This document shows, in pieces, positions 24,265-35,037 of a stretch of 41,182 nucleotides of DNA. The position numbers were made by a program, and so were the translations under genes. The notes under the pieces were generated by a model that saw only the letters and a list, made by a program, of their open reading frames with translations, did no database searches and was not told where the DNA came from. Source of the stretch: Alphaproteobacteria bacterium (GTDB lineage: Bacteria; Pseudomonadota; Alphaproteobacteria; Micavibrionales; UBA2020). The stretch lies in assembly GCA_030682495.1 (NCBI GenBank), contig JAUXOC010000078.1:1-41182 (forward strand), in the 5' to 3' direction. The first letter of the stretch is position 1. Every line of letters begins with the position of its first letter.

Positions 24265-24333
24265 CTGTGAACAAAAAGCGCCTGCCGTGCGTTGGTATGA
24301 CAACAGCTTTGAAAGAAAATAAGGAGACACGCT

Positions 24334-24588
24334 ATGAACAAGCAGGCACATAAATTATCCGCCTTCCGTTTTGCCGTTCCCGTGGTGGCGGGTTTGGCGA
24401 TTTTGTCCCTCGGCGCGTGTAGCGACATGAGCCGTACGCAGCAGCGTACGCTGTCGGGTGCTGCGATTGGCGCGGGTGTGGGTACGGTGGGCACGGTCAT
24501 GACCGGTGGCTGCATCAGCTGCGGCGCGGCCATCGGCGCCGGTGTCGGTGCAGGTGCGGGCTATGTCATCGACAAGGCAAACAAATAA
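24334..24588 (+). CDS. Small glycine-zipper lipoprotein
   Basis: The 84-residue protein has a basic N-terminus, a hydrophobic helix and a lipobox LSLGAC, so Cys29 should be lipidated. The mature part carries a glycine-zipper hairpin with alternating GxxxG spacing (GAAIGAGVGTVGT and GAAIGAGVGAGAGY) joined by a short loop with two Cys (CISC). This is the arrangement of small 17-kDa-antigen/YMGG-like envelope lipoproteins. AAGGAG lies 8 bases before the ATG. It is probably transcribed alone, between the EF-hand terminator and a convergent permease gene 9 bases away. Confidence 0.88.
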   Translation: MNKQAHKLSAFRFAVPVVAGLAILSLGACSDMSRTQQRTLSGAAIGAGVGTVGTVMTGGCISCGAAIGAGVGAGAGYVIDKANK

Positions 24589-24597
24589 TCCCGCGCC

Positions 24598-26376
24598 TTA
24601 CAGCGGCCAGAAAAATAACAGCGCAGGCATGCTGACCGCAATCACCAGTATTTCCAGCGGCAACCCCATGCGCCAGTAGTCGCCAAAACGAAACCCGCCC
24701 GGGCCCAGAATAAGCGTATTGTTCTGGTGCCCGATCGGCGTGAGAAACGCGCAGGATGCGCCGATGGCCACAGCCATCAGGAACGGGTCTGCACTGACGT
24801 CCAGGCTTTTGGCTGTGGCGACGGCAATCGGACACAGGATGGCGGCAGTGGCGGCGTTGTTCATCACATCGGACAGCGACATCGTAATCACAAGGATCAG
24901 TGCCAGCGCAAAAATCGGCTGCCCCTGCGCCATATGCGATACCAGAAATTGCGACAGCATTGCGGCCATGCCGGTTTCGGCGACAGCGCCCGCAACGGGT
25001 ATCAAGGCGCCCAAAAGGACGATAACCGGCCAGTCGATGGCGCTGTAAAAATTACGTGCAGGGATCAACCGCAGCAGCACCGCCGCCACTGTGGCGGAGA
25101 CAAAAGCAATTGCGGCGTCGGCACCCATCGCCGCTGCGCCAATCGCGCCCGCCATAACCAGTGTCGCCATCCAGGCGTCACGTCTGGAGGCAAGGCGTAG
25201 CGGGCGTTCTGCCAGTGGCACGCAGCTGTATTGTTGGGCGAATTCGCTGAGGGCTTCGGCGCTGCCTTGCAGCAGCAGCACGTCGCCTGCCGCCATGGGC
25301 ATCTGGCGCAGGCGCGTATGGCTGCGCACGCCTTGGCGGGATATGGCGAGCAGGTTGATGTCGAAATGGCTACGCAGATAAATATCGCTGGCCGAGCGTC
25401 CGGTCAGGCCGGAGTCGGGCAGCACGACCATCTCCGCAAGTTTAATTTCATCGGATTGCAAAAGCCCGCCGCGTTCGGCATGTATTTCGCCCTCCAGCAC
25501 CAGACCGAGGACAGAAACGACAGTTTGCAGCCCTTCGGGGTCGGATTCCAGCACCAGTACATCGCCTGCGTTCAGGCGCTGGCGTGGGTGCGGCGCAGGG
25601 AAACGCTTTTCGTCACGCAGAAAGCCGACGATCTGCGCATCTGCGCCGGATTTTTCCAGTAACTGTTCGGCTTCGCGCAGGCTCATGCCAACGGCGGCGG
25701 CCTTTTCGGGCACTTTGGCTTCGGTCAGATAGCTGCCGGTTTCAAATCCTTCGATATCCGCGCGCGGGCGGGCAGGGACCAGCCGCCAGCCGACCAGCGC
25801 GATAAAACAAACACCGGCCAAGGCAACGCAGACACCGACAGGACTAAAATCGAACATACTGAAACTGCCGGTGCCGTTTTGCATGCGGAACGAGGCCACG
25901 ATCAGGTTTGGCGGCGTGCCGATCAGCGTCGTCATGCCGCCCAGAATAGAGCCGAAAGCAATAGGCATCAGCAGTTTTCCGGGCGGAATATTTTGCCGTG
26001 CCGCGATTTGCACGGCGACAGGCATCAAGAGCGCCAGCGCACCAACGTTGTTCATGAAAGCAGATAACAGCGCGGAAAGAAAAACCAGCGCCGCCACTGT
26101 GGCGCTGATACCGAGCGATGCCGGAACTGCGCGGCGCAACAGTGCATCCGCCGCGCCGGTCGATTGCAGCATGCCGCTGAGGACCAAAACGGCGGCCACG
26201 GTAATAACGGCGGGGTGGCCGAATCCGGCAAAAGCATCACCGGCCGGCAAAATACCCGCCGCCACGCAGGCCACCAGCGCCAGCAGCGCCACGAAGTCAT
26301 GCCGCAGCTTGCCCGAGATAAAGAGCCCCATCATCACGGCAAGGATCAGCATCAGAATGATTTGCGGCATCGTCAT
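24598..26376 (-). CDS. SLC13/DASS-family permease with two RCK_C domains
   Basis: The protein has 592 residues. About ten membrane helices are split into two halves by a cytoplasmic region (about 210-380) with two RCK_C/TrkA-C-like domains, seen as QRLNAGDVLVLESDPEGL and QMPMAAGDVLLLQGSAEAL. The paired Asn-Asn transport motifs are present in both halves: SAFMNNVGALALLMPV and SDVMNNAATAAILCPIA, each followed by the TPPNLIVAS or TPIGHQNN motif. Members with this layout carry sulfate, dicarboxylates or other anions; the substrate cannot be told here. GGAAAG precedes the ATG. The 258-base gap on its upstream side, shared with the divergent RTX gene, has no clear promoter. Confidence 0.93.
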   Translation of the reverse strand: MTMPQIILMLILAVMMGLFISGKLRHDFVALLALVACVAAGILPAGDAFAGFGHPAVITVAAVLVLSGMLQSTGAADALLRRAVPASLGISATVAALVFLSALLSAFMNNVGALALLMPVAVQIAARQNIPPGKLLMPIAFGSILGGMTTLIGTPPNLIVASFRMQNGTGSFSMFDFSPVGVCVALAGVCFIALVGWRLVPARPRADIEGFETGSYLTEAKVPEKAAAVGMSLREAEQLLEKSGADAQIVGFLRDEKRFPAPHPRQRLNAGDVLVLESDPEGLQTVVSVLGLVLEGEIHAERGGLLQSDEIKLAEMVVLPDSGLTGRSASDIYLRSHFDINLLAISRQGVRSHTRLRQMPMAAGDVLLLQGSAEALSEFAQQYSCVPLAERPLRLASRRDAWMATLVMAGAIGAAAMGADAAIAFVSATVAAVLLRLIPARNFYSAIDWPVIVLLGALIPVAGAVAETGMAAMLSQFLVSHMAQGQPIFALALILVITMSLSDVMNNAATAAILCPIAVATAKSLDVSADPFLMAVAIGASCAFLTPIGHQNNTLILGPGGFRFGDYWRMGLPLEILVIAVSMPALLFFWPL

Positions 26377-26634
26377 GGCGGCATCTTTCCAAAAAAGTCA
26401 AAGTGCGGCGCAGAGCATGCCTGATCTCTATAGGTATGTAAAACATCATCATAGCTAAATGTCATAATATGGTAATTGGAGCCTACAGAAAAGCGGTCGT
26501 CCGTCAAACCGCCCGCTTCCTGTGTGCCGGCGTGCGGCAGATACAGCCCTTGGCGTGATTACAGGCTATGTCGATTTTCGCTGTGCTGTTAATATGTTTC
26601 CGCAAGTTTTAAACGATCCAAAGCGGAGAGCGGT
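26377..26634. other. Divergent gap between the permease and the RTX gene
   Basis: The left 100 bases are AT-rich. A weak GCGGT/ACCGC inverted repeat lies at about 26491-26510. A strong GCGGAGAG ribosome site ends the gap in front of the RTX start. No promoter pair or riboswitch is convincing. Confidence 0.5.
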
Positions 26635-29600
26635 ATGGCAGTCATCACGGGCACGAGCGGCGACGATATTCTGGACGGGACGCCGCAGGCGGACAGAATT
26701 TCAGGACTGGCCGGCAATGACACGCTGAACGGCGGCGATGGTAACGACACGCTCGACGGCGGCCTCGGCGCGGATACGATGAACGGCGGGGCGGGTGACG
26801 ACCTTTATATCGTCGACGATATCGGCGACGTTGTAAATGAAAACCCGGGCGAGGGCCGCGACCGTGTGCAATCTTCTATCAGCTACGTGCTGCCAACCGA
26901 TGTCGAAGACCTGACGCTGACCGGCACAGCCGCCATTGACGGCACGGGCAATGCGCTTAACAACACGATTATCGGCAATAGCGGCGCGAACCGCATCGAT
27001 GGCGGCGCGGGTGCCGATTACATGGATGGCGGCGCGGGCAATGATACCTATGTCGTCGATGACATCGGCGATGTTATCAAGGACAAAAGCGGGATTGATA
27101 CAGTCGAAGCTTCGATATCCTGGACGCTTACAGCCGGACTCGAAAATCTGGTGCTGACCGGCGTGGCCGATCTTAATGGCACAGGCAATACGGCCGTGAA
27201 TATCCTGACGGGTAACGATGGCAATAACACACTTGATGGCGGCAAAGGTAAAGACACGCTGATCGGCGGGCTGGGGGATGATGCCTATATCGTCGAAACG
27301 TCCGGCGATACGATTATCGAGCTGGACGGCGAAGGTATCGACACGGTGCGCTCTTCCATTACCTGGACGCTGGGCGACCATCTTGAAAATCTGACGCTGA
27401 CGGGCACGGGAAAAATTCACGGCTTCGGCAATGCGCTTGATAACGTGCTGACAGGCAACAGCGCCGACAATACGTTGTCGGGCGGTGCTGGCAACGACAC
27501 GCTCGATGGCGGCGGCGGCAAAGACACGCTGATTGGCGGGCTGGGCGATGATACCTATATCGTCAATGACCTTGTGGCCGTGATTGTCGAACAGGACAAT
27601 GAAGGCATCGATACGATGGTGACAACGGTCAGCCGTGCGCTGGCCGCGAATGTCGAAAACCTTATTCTAGCCGGCGCGGAAGCGATCAACGGCACGGGTA
27701 ACGCCCTTGATAACGTCATGACGGGCAACGATGCCGACAACACGCTGGATGGCGGGCTGGGCGCGGATGTGATGTCCGGCGGCCTCGGTGACGATACCTA
27801 TATCGTTGATGATGTCGGTGATGTTGTGAACGAAAACCCCGGCGAAGGCACGGATACCGTGCGCGCCAGTGTCAGCTATACGCTTTCCGCAAACGTTGAA
27901 AATCTTGTGCTGACCGGCACGGCGGATATCGACGGTACGGGTAACGATCTGGACAATACCCTTATCGGCAATACAGGTATCAACGTGCTGACCGGCGGGC
28001 TGGGGGATGATACCTATGTCGTGCGCAACAGCAATACGGTGATTGTCGAGGAAGCGGGCGAGGGAACCGATACGGTCGAAACAGCCTTTGATTACGTACT
28101 GGGCGCAAATCTTGAAAACCTGACGCTGACCGGCGCGGGACGTGTGAATGGTACCGGTAACGCAGACGTTAACATCATCCGCGGCAATGCGGCGGATAAC
28201 ACGCTGGACGGCGGCGCGGGCGCGGATACGCTGATCGGCGGCGCAGGCGATGACGTTTATATCGTGGATGATGTGGACGATGTTGTAATCGAAGCTGACG
28301 GCGAGGGGACGGATACCGTTTTTGCGTCTGTTTCCTATACGCTTGGCGATGGTATCGAAAATCTGGAATTGACCGGCGTGGGCGATCTGGACGGTACCGG
28401 CAACGACCTTGACAATTTCATCACGGGCACGGACGGCAACAACATCTTGGATGGCGGCGCCGGCGCGGATATTCTGATCGGCGGATTGGGCGATGATACC
28501 TATGTCGTCGACAATATCGGCGATGCGCTGATTGAAAATGCGAATGAAGGCACGGATACCGTGCAAGCCAGCGTCAACTGGACGCTGACGGAGAATTTTG
28601 AAAATCTGGAGCTGACCGGTACGGGCAATATCAACGGCACTGGAAATTCCGGCACCAATACGATTACCGGCAACAGCGGCGCCAATACGCTGGACGGCGG
28701 CGGCGGCACAGACACGCTGATCGGCGGCGCGGGGGATGACACCTATATCGTGGATAGCGCGGGCGATGTTGTGATTGAAAACCTGGACGAGGGGATCGAT
28801 ACCGTTATTTCCTCGATCAGCTACACACTGGGTGCCAACCTCGAAAACCTGCGTTTGGCGGGCAATGCTGCCATTAACGGCACGGGCAATGCGCTTGACA
28901 ATACGCTGACGGGCAACAGCGCGGCAAATATTCTGACGGGCGGTGATGGCGACGATACCTATGTCGTCGACAATGTGGGCGATCAGGTTATCGAAGCGGG
29001 GGGGCAGGGCACGGATACCGTGCGCGCCAGTATTTCCTACACGCTGGCGGCGAATGTCGAAAACCTTGTTTTGACAGGCATCTCGGCCATCAACGGCACG
29101 GGCAACGGCCTTGACAACATCATGACCGGAAATGACGGCAATAACACGCTCGACGGCGGTGCGGGCAACGACACAATCGATGGCGGGCTTGGCGCAGACC
29201 GGATGATCGGCGGAACGGGTGACGATACGTTCTACGTCGACAATGCAGCCGATCAGGTGATCGAGCTTGCCGCGGAAGGCACGGACACTGTCATTTCAAA
29301 GATCAGCTGGACGCTGGGCGCAAACCTTGAAAACCTTGTGCTTGCCGGTACCGATGATATCAACGGCACCGGCAACGCCCTCAGCAACGTCATTACCGGC
29401 AACAGCGGCGACAATACGATTAATGGCGGTGCAGGCGCCGACGTCATGGACGGCGGCGGCAGCGGCGACGACGTGTTCTTTGTCGATAACGCGGGCGATG
29501 TGGTGATTGCAGGCAGCGGTTACGATATTATCTATTCCTCCGTCAACTGGGTCATGGGCGCGGACCAGGATGAACTGGTGCTGACCGGTGCGGCAACAAC

Positions 29601-32600
29601 CGGTACCGGCAACGGCCTTGACAACGTTATTCGCGGCAACGCGCTGAATAATCTTCTGTCCGGTGGCGCCGGCGACGACACGCTGGAAGGCGGCGCCGGC
29701 GATGACAACCTTGATGGCGGCGATGGTAACGACACGCTGGATGGCGGCACGGGCATCGATGTCCTGACCGGCGGTGACGGCGATGACGTTTATTACGTCG
29801 ATAATACGCTGGATCTGGTGATCGAGGCAGCAGATGAAGGCGAAGACATCGTCTATTCCCGCGCGACCTATACGCTGGGCGCGAATATCGAACATCTTTA
29901 CCTTCTCGGCGGCGCAAATATCAACGCCACGGGCAACGCGCTGGATAACCACATCAAAGGAAATGACGGACGCAACACGCTGTGGGGCGGTGACGGCAAC
30001 GACACGATCGATGGCGGGCTGGGCGCAGACCGGATGATCGGCGGAACGGGCGACGATACCTATATCGTCGATAATACCGACGACGTCATTCAGGAATTTT
30101 TTGGCGAAGGCATCGACACAGTCGAATCTTCTGTCAGCTATACCCTTTCATCGCATGTCGAAAACCTTGTCCTGACCGGCGAGGCAAATATTAACGGTAC
30201 AGGTAACGGCCTTGACAACGTTCTTACCGGCAATGCGGGCGTGAACATCCTCAGCGGCGGTGACGGCAATGATACGCTCGACGGCGGCGAAGGTGCCGAC
30301 ACGATGATCGGCGGCAGCGGCAATGACGTCTATTACGTCGATAACGCGCTTGACGTTATCATCGACAGTTCCGGCACAAGCGATAAAGTCTTTAGCTCGG
30401 TCAGTTATGTCTTGCCAAACGGCATCGAAATCCTCGAATTGACGGATATCTTCAGTAACACGGCAACCGGAAACGCTCTTGTCAATACGTTGATTGGCAA
30501 TAGCGGTGACAACAGGCTTGATGGTGGCCTTGGCGCGGATACGATGATGGGCGGCGTTGGTAACGATACCTATGTTGTCGACAACATCAACGACGTTGTG
30601 ATCGAAGATCCGACCAATACCGGCACGCCGCTCGACTTTACCTATGTGGTAGGGACAATCACCATTATTGTGGTCAGTTCCGTACAGCTCGATATCATCG
30701 AAAGCTCTGTGACCTATACACTGCCGGACAATGTCGAGGTTCTGCGTCTGACCGGTACGGCCAGCGTCGACGCCTTCGGCAACGACGGCGACAACATCCT
30801 TGCCGGAAACGCCGGTACGAACACGCTGGCCGGCGGTTTGGGCGATGACTATTATATCATTACCGACAACAAGGATAGGGTGATTGAGGATGTTGGCGAG
30901 GGCATCGATACTGTTGCCACCATCATCACCTATACCCTGCCTGTCAACATCGAGCGCCTTATCCTGATACCGGGTGCGGGCAACATCAACGGCACAGGCA
31001 ATAGCCTGAATAACTATCTGGAAGGCAACGAGGGCATCAATACGCTCTCCGGCGGCCTTGGTAACGACATCTACAAAGTCGGCCTCGGCGATGTGGTGAT
31101 CGAGGGCGCGGGTCAGGGCACGGACGCCGTTATCGCGACCGTCAGCTGGACATTGGGCGCGCATATCGAAGAGCTGTATCTGGACGAAGAAGCGGGCGAT
31201 ATCAACGGCACCGGCAATACGATGGATAACTATATAGAGGGCAATACCGGTAATAACACTTTGAATGGCGGCTTGGGAGCCGACATCATGGTTGGCGGCG
31301 AAGGTGATGATACCTATGTTGTCGATAATGGAGGCGATGTTGTACTCGAGTTCGCCGACGAAGGTATCGATACGGTTATGTCGTCCATCACCTATACGCT
31401 GGGTGCAAATCTCGAAAACCTCGTGCTGACAGGCACGGGGAATATCGACGGTACGGGCAATGATTTTGACAATACCCTGACAGGCAACAGTGGCCGCAAT
31501 ACGCTCACGGGCGGATTGGGCAATGATGTTTATATCGTCCAGAACAACAACGATGTCGTGGTCGAACTGGACGGCGAGGGCGACGAAGATGCGGTCATTT
31601 CCAGCGTTACCTATACGCTGCCGGATTTTGTCGAATGGCTGACCTTGACGGGAACCGCGAAAATCAATGGCACAGGTAACGGCCTTGATAATATCCTGAC
31701 CGGCAACGGCGTGGATAATACGCTGTTCGGTTTGGACGGCAATGACACGATAGACGGCGGCGCTGGCGCGGATCGCATGGTGGGCGGGCTCGGCGACGAT
31801 ACCTACTATGTGGATAACGTCAAGGATACGGCCGTTGAAGCTTTTGAAGAAGGTACGGATATTGTCTTCAGCAGCGTGACCTTCAAGCTTGGCGCGAACG
31901 TCGAGAACCTGACCCTCATTGGCGAAGGAAATATCGGCGGCACAGGCAACGAGCTGGACAACATTCTTATCGGCAACGACGGTAAAAACAGCCTCTCCGG
32001 CGGCGCGGGTAACGATACGCTCGATGGCGGCAAGGGGGCGGATGTCATGGACGGCGGCGCCGGAGACGATGTGTACTATGTCGATGATATCGGCGATGTC
32101 GTCAAAGACACGGCGGGCGGTATCGATACGGTATACAGCGAAGTCAGCTTTACGCTGAGCAATGGCGTCGAAAACCTGATCCTTGTCGATGGCGATATCA
32201 ACGGCAAGGGCAATGCGCAGAGCAACACGATTATCGGCAGCGGCGGCAATAATATCATCGACGGCGGCGCCGGCGCGGATTACATGGAAGGTGGCGCAGG
32301 CAACGACACCTATTACGTTGATAACGTCGGCGACGTTGTGGTCGATAGCGCGGGCGACGAAGACCATGTCTTTGCGGCGATTTCATACGTACTGGGCGCG
32401 GATATTGAACGCCTGACGCTGACCGGTAAAACGGCGCTGAACGGTACGGGCAACAATCTTGACAACCTTGTCACCGGAAATGACGGCAATAACCTGCTGT
32501 TCGGTCTGGGCGGCAACGATACGCTCGATGGCGGCAAGGGTGCGGATACCATGTCCGGCGGCAGCGGCGATGATACCTATTACGTCGATAATACGAAAGA

Positions 32601-35031
32601 TGTCGTGCTCGAAGGCTTTGGCGAAGGCTATGACGAGGTTTACAGCAGCGTCACCTTCACACTGGGCGAATATGTCGAAAAACTGGTATTGACCGGAAAA
32701 GGCAAGATCAGCGCAACCGGCAACGATCAGGACAACGTCCTGATCGGAAACGACGGCGTGAACACGCTGAGCGGCGGTGCGGGCAACGACGTTCTTGATG
32801 GCGGATTGGGCGCGGACCGTATGATTGGCGGACTGGGCGATGATACGTTCTATGTCGATAACGCAAAAGATGTCGTGGTCGAGCTGGCGGGCCAGGGGAT
32901 TGATACCGTCTATTCTACCATGACCTATACGCTGGGCGAGCACCTCGAAAACCTGCGTTTGCTGGGCGAGGCGCATATTAATGCGACCGGAAATGCCGCC
33001 AATAACGCCATTTACGGCAACGACGGCAATAACATCATCAACGGCGGCGGCGGCATCGACCGTATGCAGGGCGGCCTTGGCAACGATACGTACTATGTGG
33101 ATAACGCCGGAGATTCGATCATCGAATTTGCGGACGAGGGGATTGATACGGTTTATTCAAGCGTCAGTTATGATCTTTTCGTCAATCTCGAAAATCTGAT
33201 TTTGACAGGCGTTGATGCCATCAACGGGCGCGGCAACGTGCTGGACAATACCTTGATCGGAAACAGCGCCGCGAATACGCTCTTCGGCTACGACGGCGAC
33301 GATACGCTCGACGGCGGTGCAGGCGCGGATACGCTGATCGGCGGTGCGGGCGATGATGTCTATTTCATCGACAACATCGGCGATGAAATTATCGAGCTGA
33401 CGGACGAGGGCATCGATACGGTTTATTCTTCTGTGACCTATACGCTGGGCTTTCAGGTTGAGAACCTGTTCCTGACCGGGAAACTGGCCATCAATGCGAC
33501 TGGCAACGATCTGGATAACCACATCGTCGGCAATACGGGCGTGAATATCCTGACTGGCGGCGCAGGCAACGACACGTTGGATAGCGGCGCGGGTGCGGAT
33601 ACGCTGATCGGCGGTATCGGTGACGATACGTATATCATCGACAACAAGAAAGACGTGATCGTGGAGCTTGCCGGCGAAGGGAACGACACTGTGGTCAGTG
33701 CCTTTACCTATGTGCTGGGAAATGATCTCGAAAACCTGACGCTGCTGGAAGGCGCAAAGGGCAAGCTGAACGCAACCGGCAACGCGCAGAATAATATCCT
33801 CACCGGCAACAGCGGTATCAATACGCTGAACGGCGGCGCGGGTGCGGATACGATGATCGGCGGCGGCGGCAACGATCTTTACGTCGTTGACGATCTCGGT
33901 GATGTCGTGATCGAATTCGAAGGCGGGGGCATCGACCTTGTGCAGTCGTCGGTTTCCTTCGCTCTTGGCGCGCATGTGGATAACCTGACGCTGACCGGCA
34001 CGGCGCATATTGATGGCACGGGCAATGATCTTGCCAATACCATTATTGGCAATGCGGGCAATAACACGCTCGACGGCGGCGCAGGCGCAGACCTTCTGGA
34101 CGGCGGCGCGGGCGACGATACCTATGTTGTTGACAACCTCGGCGACAAGATCAAAGACAAGAGCGGTGTGGATACCGTGATTGCCACCGTATCCTGGGTG
34201 CTGCAATCCGGCCTTGAAAACCTCACGCTCGGGGGTGTGGATGACATCAACGGCATCGGCAATTCAGCCGTCAACATCCTCATCGGCAATGACGGCAATA
34301 ACACGCTGGATGGCGGCGCCGGCAACGATACGCTGATCGGCGGCGGCGGCAGTGATTATCTGATCGGCGGCAAAGGAAACGATACGCTGATCGGCGGCGA
34401 GGGCGATGATTTTTACGTCATCGACACCCTTGGCGATGTTATCATCGAAAACCTCGATGAAGGTATCGATACTGTTGAAACAACGGTTTCCTATACGCTG
34501 GGCGCCAACCTTGAAAACCTTATTCTGGCGGGCACCAGCGGCATCGACGGCACCGGCAACGCACTTGATAACATCCTCACCGGCAACAAAGGTTCAAACA
34601 CCCTCAGCGGCGGCGATGGCAACGACACGCTGTTTGGCGGTGCGGGCAATGACCGTCTGTTTGGCGGTGACGGCGATGATGTCCTCTACGGCGAAGACGG
34701 CACGGATACGCTGACGGGCGGGCTGGGCGCGGATCGGTTTGTATTCGAAGCGGCATCTGCCTATAAGGCGCGCGATACCATCACCGATTTCAACACCGGC
34801 GAAGGCGACATAATCGACATCCGCGATCTGCTGGAAATGTACGATCCGCTGAACGACAGCCTCGGCGATTTTGTGAAGATCGAGGACGACGGCGGCAATG
34901 CCATTCTGTCTGTTGACCGTGATGGCGCAGGCGGCAGCGCGAATTGGGTGCGGATCGCGACCTTGCAGGGTATCAACGGGCTGGACGACGTCGATGCGCT
35001 GGTGCTGTCGGGTAATCTGCTGGCGACCTAA
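26635..35031 (+). CDS. Giant RTX repeat protein, probable type I secretion substrate
   Basis: The protein has 2798 residues and starts at ATG 26635 with GGAGAG just upstream. It has no signal peptide. From residue 1 it is built of hemolysin-type calcium-binding runs (GGxGxDxLxGGxGxD) alternating with a beta-rich segment: a DDTYxVDNxGDVVIE stretch, a [VI]xSSVxYTLxxNLENLxLTG stretch, then INGTGNxxDN. I count about 31 of these units, averaging 90 residues. The last 100 residues are a C-terminal type I secretion domain of the VCA0849 class (RDTITDFNTGEGDIIDIRDLL, then AILSVDRDGAG). No separate adhesion, enzyme or toxin domain is visible. It should fold outside the cell on binding calcium, as a surface layer, matrix or adhesin; function is inferred. 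No transporter genes lie beside it. Confidence 0.93.
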   Translation: MAVITGTSGDDILDGTPQADRISGLAGNDTLNGGDGNDTLDGGLGADTMNGGAGDDLYIVDDIGDVVNENPGEGRDRVQSSISYVLPTDVEDLTLTGTAAIDGTGNALNNTIIGNSGANRIDGGAGADYMDGGAGNDTYVVDDIGDVIKDKSGIDTVEASISWTLTAGLENLVLTGVADLNGTGNTAVNILTGNDGNNTLDGGKGKDTLIGGLGDDAYIVETSGDTIIELDGEGIDTVRSSITWTLGDHLENLTLTGTGKIHGFGNALDNVLTGNSADNTLSGGAGNDTLDGGGGKDTLIGGLGDDTYIVNDLVAVIVEQDNEGIDTMVTTVSRALAANVENLILAGAEAINGTGNALDNVMTGNDADNTLDGGLGADVMSGGLGDDTYIVDDVGDVVNENPGEGTDTVRASVSYTLSANVENLVLTGTADIDGTGNDLDNTLIGNTGINVLTGGLGDDTYVVRNSNTVIVEEAGEGTDTVETAFDYVLGANLENLTLTGAGRVNGTGNADVNIIRGNAADNTLDGGAGADTLIGGAGDDVYIVDDVDDVVIEADGEGTDTVFASVSYTLGDGIENLELTGVGDLDGTGNDLDNFITGTDGNNILDGGAGADILIGGLGDDTYVVDNIGDALIENANEGTDTVQASVNWTLTENFENLELTGTGNINGTGNSGTNTITGNSGANTLDGGGGTDTLIGGAGDDTYIVDSAGDVVIENLDEGIDTVISSISYTLGANLENLRLAGNAAINGTGNALDNTLTGNSAANILTGGDGDDTYVVDNVGDQVIEAGGQGTDTVRASISYTLAANVENLVLTGISAINGTGNGLDNIMTGNDGNNTLDGGAGNDTIDGGLGADRMIGGTGDDTFYVDNAADQVIELAAEGTDTVISKISWTLGANLENLVLAGTDDINGTGNALSNVITGNSGDNTINGGAGADVMDGGGSGDDVFFVDNAGDVVIAGSGYDIIYSSVNWVMGADQDELVLTGAATTGTGNGLDNVIRGNALNNLLSGGAGDDTLEGGAGDDNLDGGDGNDTLDGGTGIDVLTGGDGDDVYYVDNTLDLVIEAADEGEDIVYSRATYTLGANIEHLYLLGGANINATGNALDNHIKGNDGRNTLWGGDGNDTIDGGLGADRMIGGTGDDTYIVDNTDDVIQEFFGEGIDTVESSVSYTLSSHVENLVLTGEANINGTGNGLDNVLTGNAGVNILSGGDGNDTLDGGEGADTMIGGSGNDVYYVDNALDVIIDSSGTSDKVFSSVSYVLPNGIEILELTDIFSNTATGNALVNTLIGNSGDNRLDGGLGADTMMGGVGNDTYVVDNINDVVIEDPTNTGTPLDFTYVVGTITIIVVSSVQLDIIESSVTYTLPDNVEVLRLTGTASVDAFGNDGDNILAGNAGTNTLAGGLGDDYYIITDNKDRVIEDVGEGIDTVATIITYTLPVNIERLILIPGAGNINGTGNSLNNYLEGNEGINTLSGGLGNDIYKVGLGDVVIEGAGQGTDAVIATVSWTLGAHIEELYLDEEAGDINGTGNTMDNYIEGNTGNNTLNGGLGADIMVGGEGDDTYVVDNGGDVVLEFADEGIDTVMSSITYTLGANLENLVLTGTGNIDGTGNDFDNTLTGNSGRNTLTGGLGNDVYIVQNNNDVVVELDGEGDEDAVISSVTYTLPDFVEWLTLTGTAKINGTGNGLDNILTGNGVDNTLFGLDGNDTIDGGAGADRMVGGLGDDTYYVDNVKDTAVEAFEEGTDIVFSSVTFKLGANVENLTLIGEGNIGGTGNELDNILIGNDGKNSLSGGAGNDTLDGGKGADVMDGGAGDDVYYVDDIGDVVKDTAGGIDTVYSEVSFTLSNGVENLILVDGDINGKGNAQSNTIIGSGGNNIIDGGAGADYMEGGAGNDTYYVDNVGDVVVDSAGDEDHVFAAISYVLGADIERLTLTGKTALNGTGNNLDNLVTGNDGNNLLFGLGGNDTLDGGKGADTMSGGSGDDTYYVDNTKDVVLEGFGEGYDEVYSSVTFTLGEYVEKLVLTGKGKISATGNDQDNVLIGNDGVNTLSGGAGNDVLDGGLGADRMIGGLGDDTFYVDNAKDVVVELAGQGIDTVYSTMTYTLGEHLENLRLLGEAHINATGNAANNAIYGNDGNNIINGGGGIDRMQGGLGNDTYYVDNAGDSIIEFADEGIDTVYSSVSYDLFVNLENLILTGVDAINGRGNVLDNTLIGNSAANTLFGYDGDDTLDGGAGADTLIGGAGDDVYFIDNIGDEIIELTDEGIDTVYSSVTYTLGFQVENLFLTGKLAINATGNDLDNHIVGNTGVNILTGGAGNDTLDSGAGADTLIGGIGDDTYIIDNKKDVIVELAGEGNDTVVSAFTYVLGNDLENLTLLEGAKGKLNATGNAQNNILTGNSGINTLNGGAGADTMIGGGGNDLYVVDDLGDVVIEFEGGGIDLVQSSVSFALGAHVDNLTLTGTAHIDGTGNDLANTIIGNAGNNTLDGGAGADLLDGGAGDDTYVVDNLGDKIKDKSGVDTVIATVSWVLQSGLENLTLGGVDDINGIGNSAVNILIGNDGNNTLDGGAGNDTLIGGGGSDYLIGGKGNDTLIGGEGDDFYVIDTLGDVIIENLDEGIDTVETTVSYTLGANLENLILAGTSGIDGTGNALDNILTGNKGSNTLSGGDGNDTLFGGAGNDRLFGGDGDDVLYGEDGTDTLTGGLGADRFVFEAASAYKARDTITDFNTGEGDIIDIRDLLEMYDPLNDSLGDFVKIEDDGGNAILSVDRDGAGGSANWVRIATLQGINGLDDVDALVLSGNLLAT
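26650..34740. repeat. About 31 diverged DNA repeats of roughly 270 bp within the RTX gene
   Basis: Unit length varies because the number of GGxGxD nonapeptides per unit differs. Copies are diverged enough to tell apart, but short runs such as GGCAACGACACGCT recur many times, so recombination and assembly errors are likely here. Confidence 0.85.
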
Positions 35032-35037
35032 GGCGTT

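Noticed and set aside
30148-32367. 739-codon and other long minus-strand frames opposite the RTX gene
   Set aside because: They mirror the RTX repeats (endless IDNIGIVA-like strings) and have no starts with ribosome sites.
26650-34740. Regular DNA repeats that could suggest a CRISPR array
   Set aside because: The repeats are coding, about 270 bp, diverged and without unique spacers of constant length; no cas gene is present.
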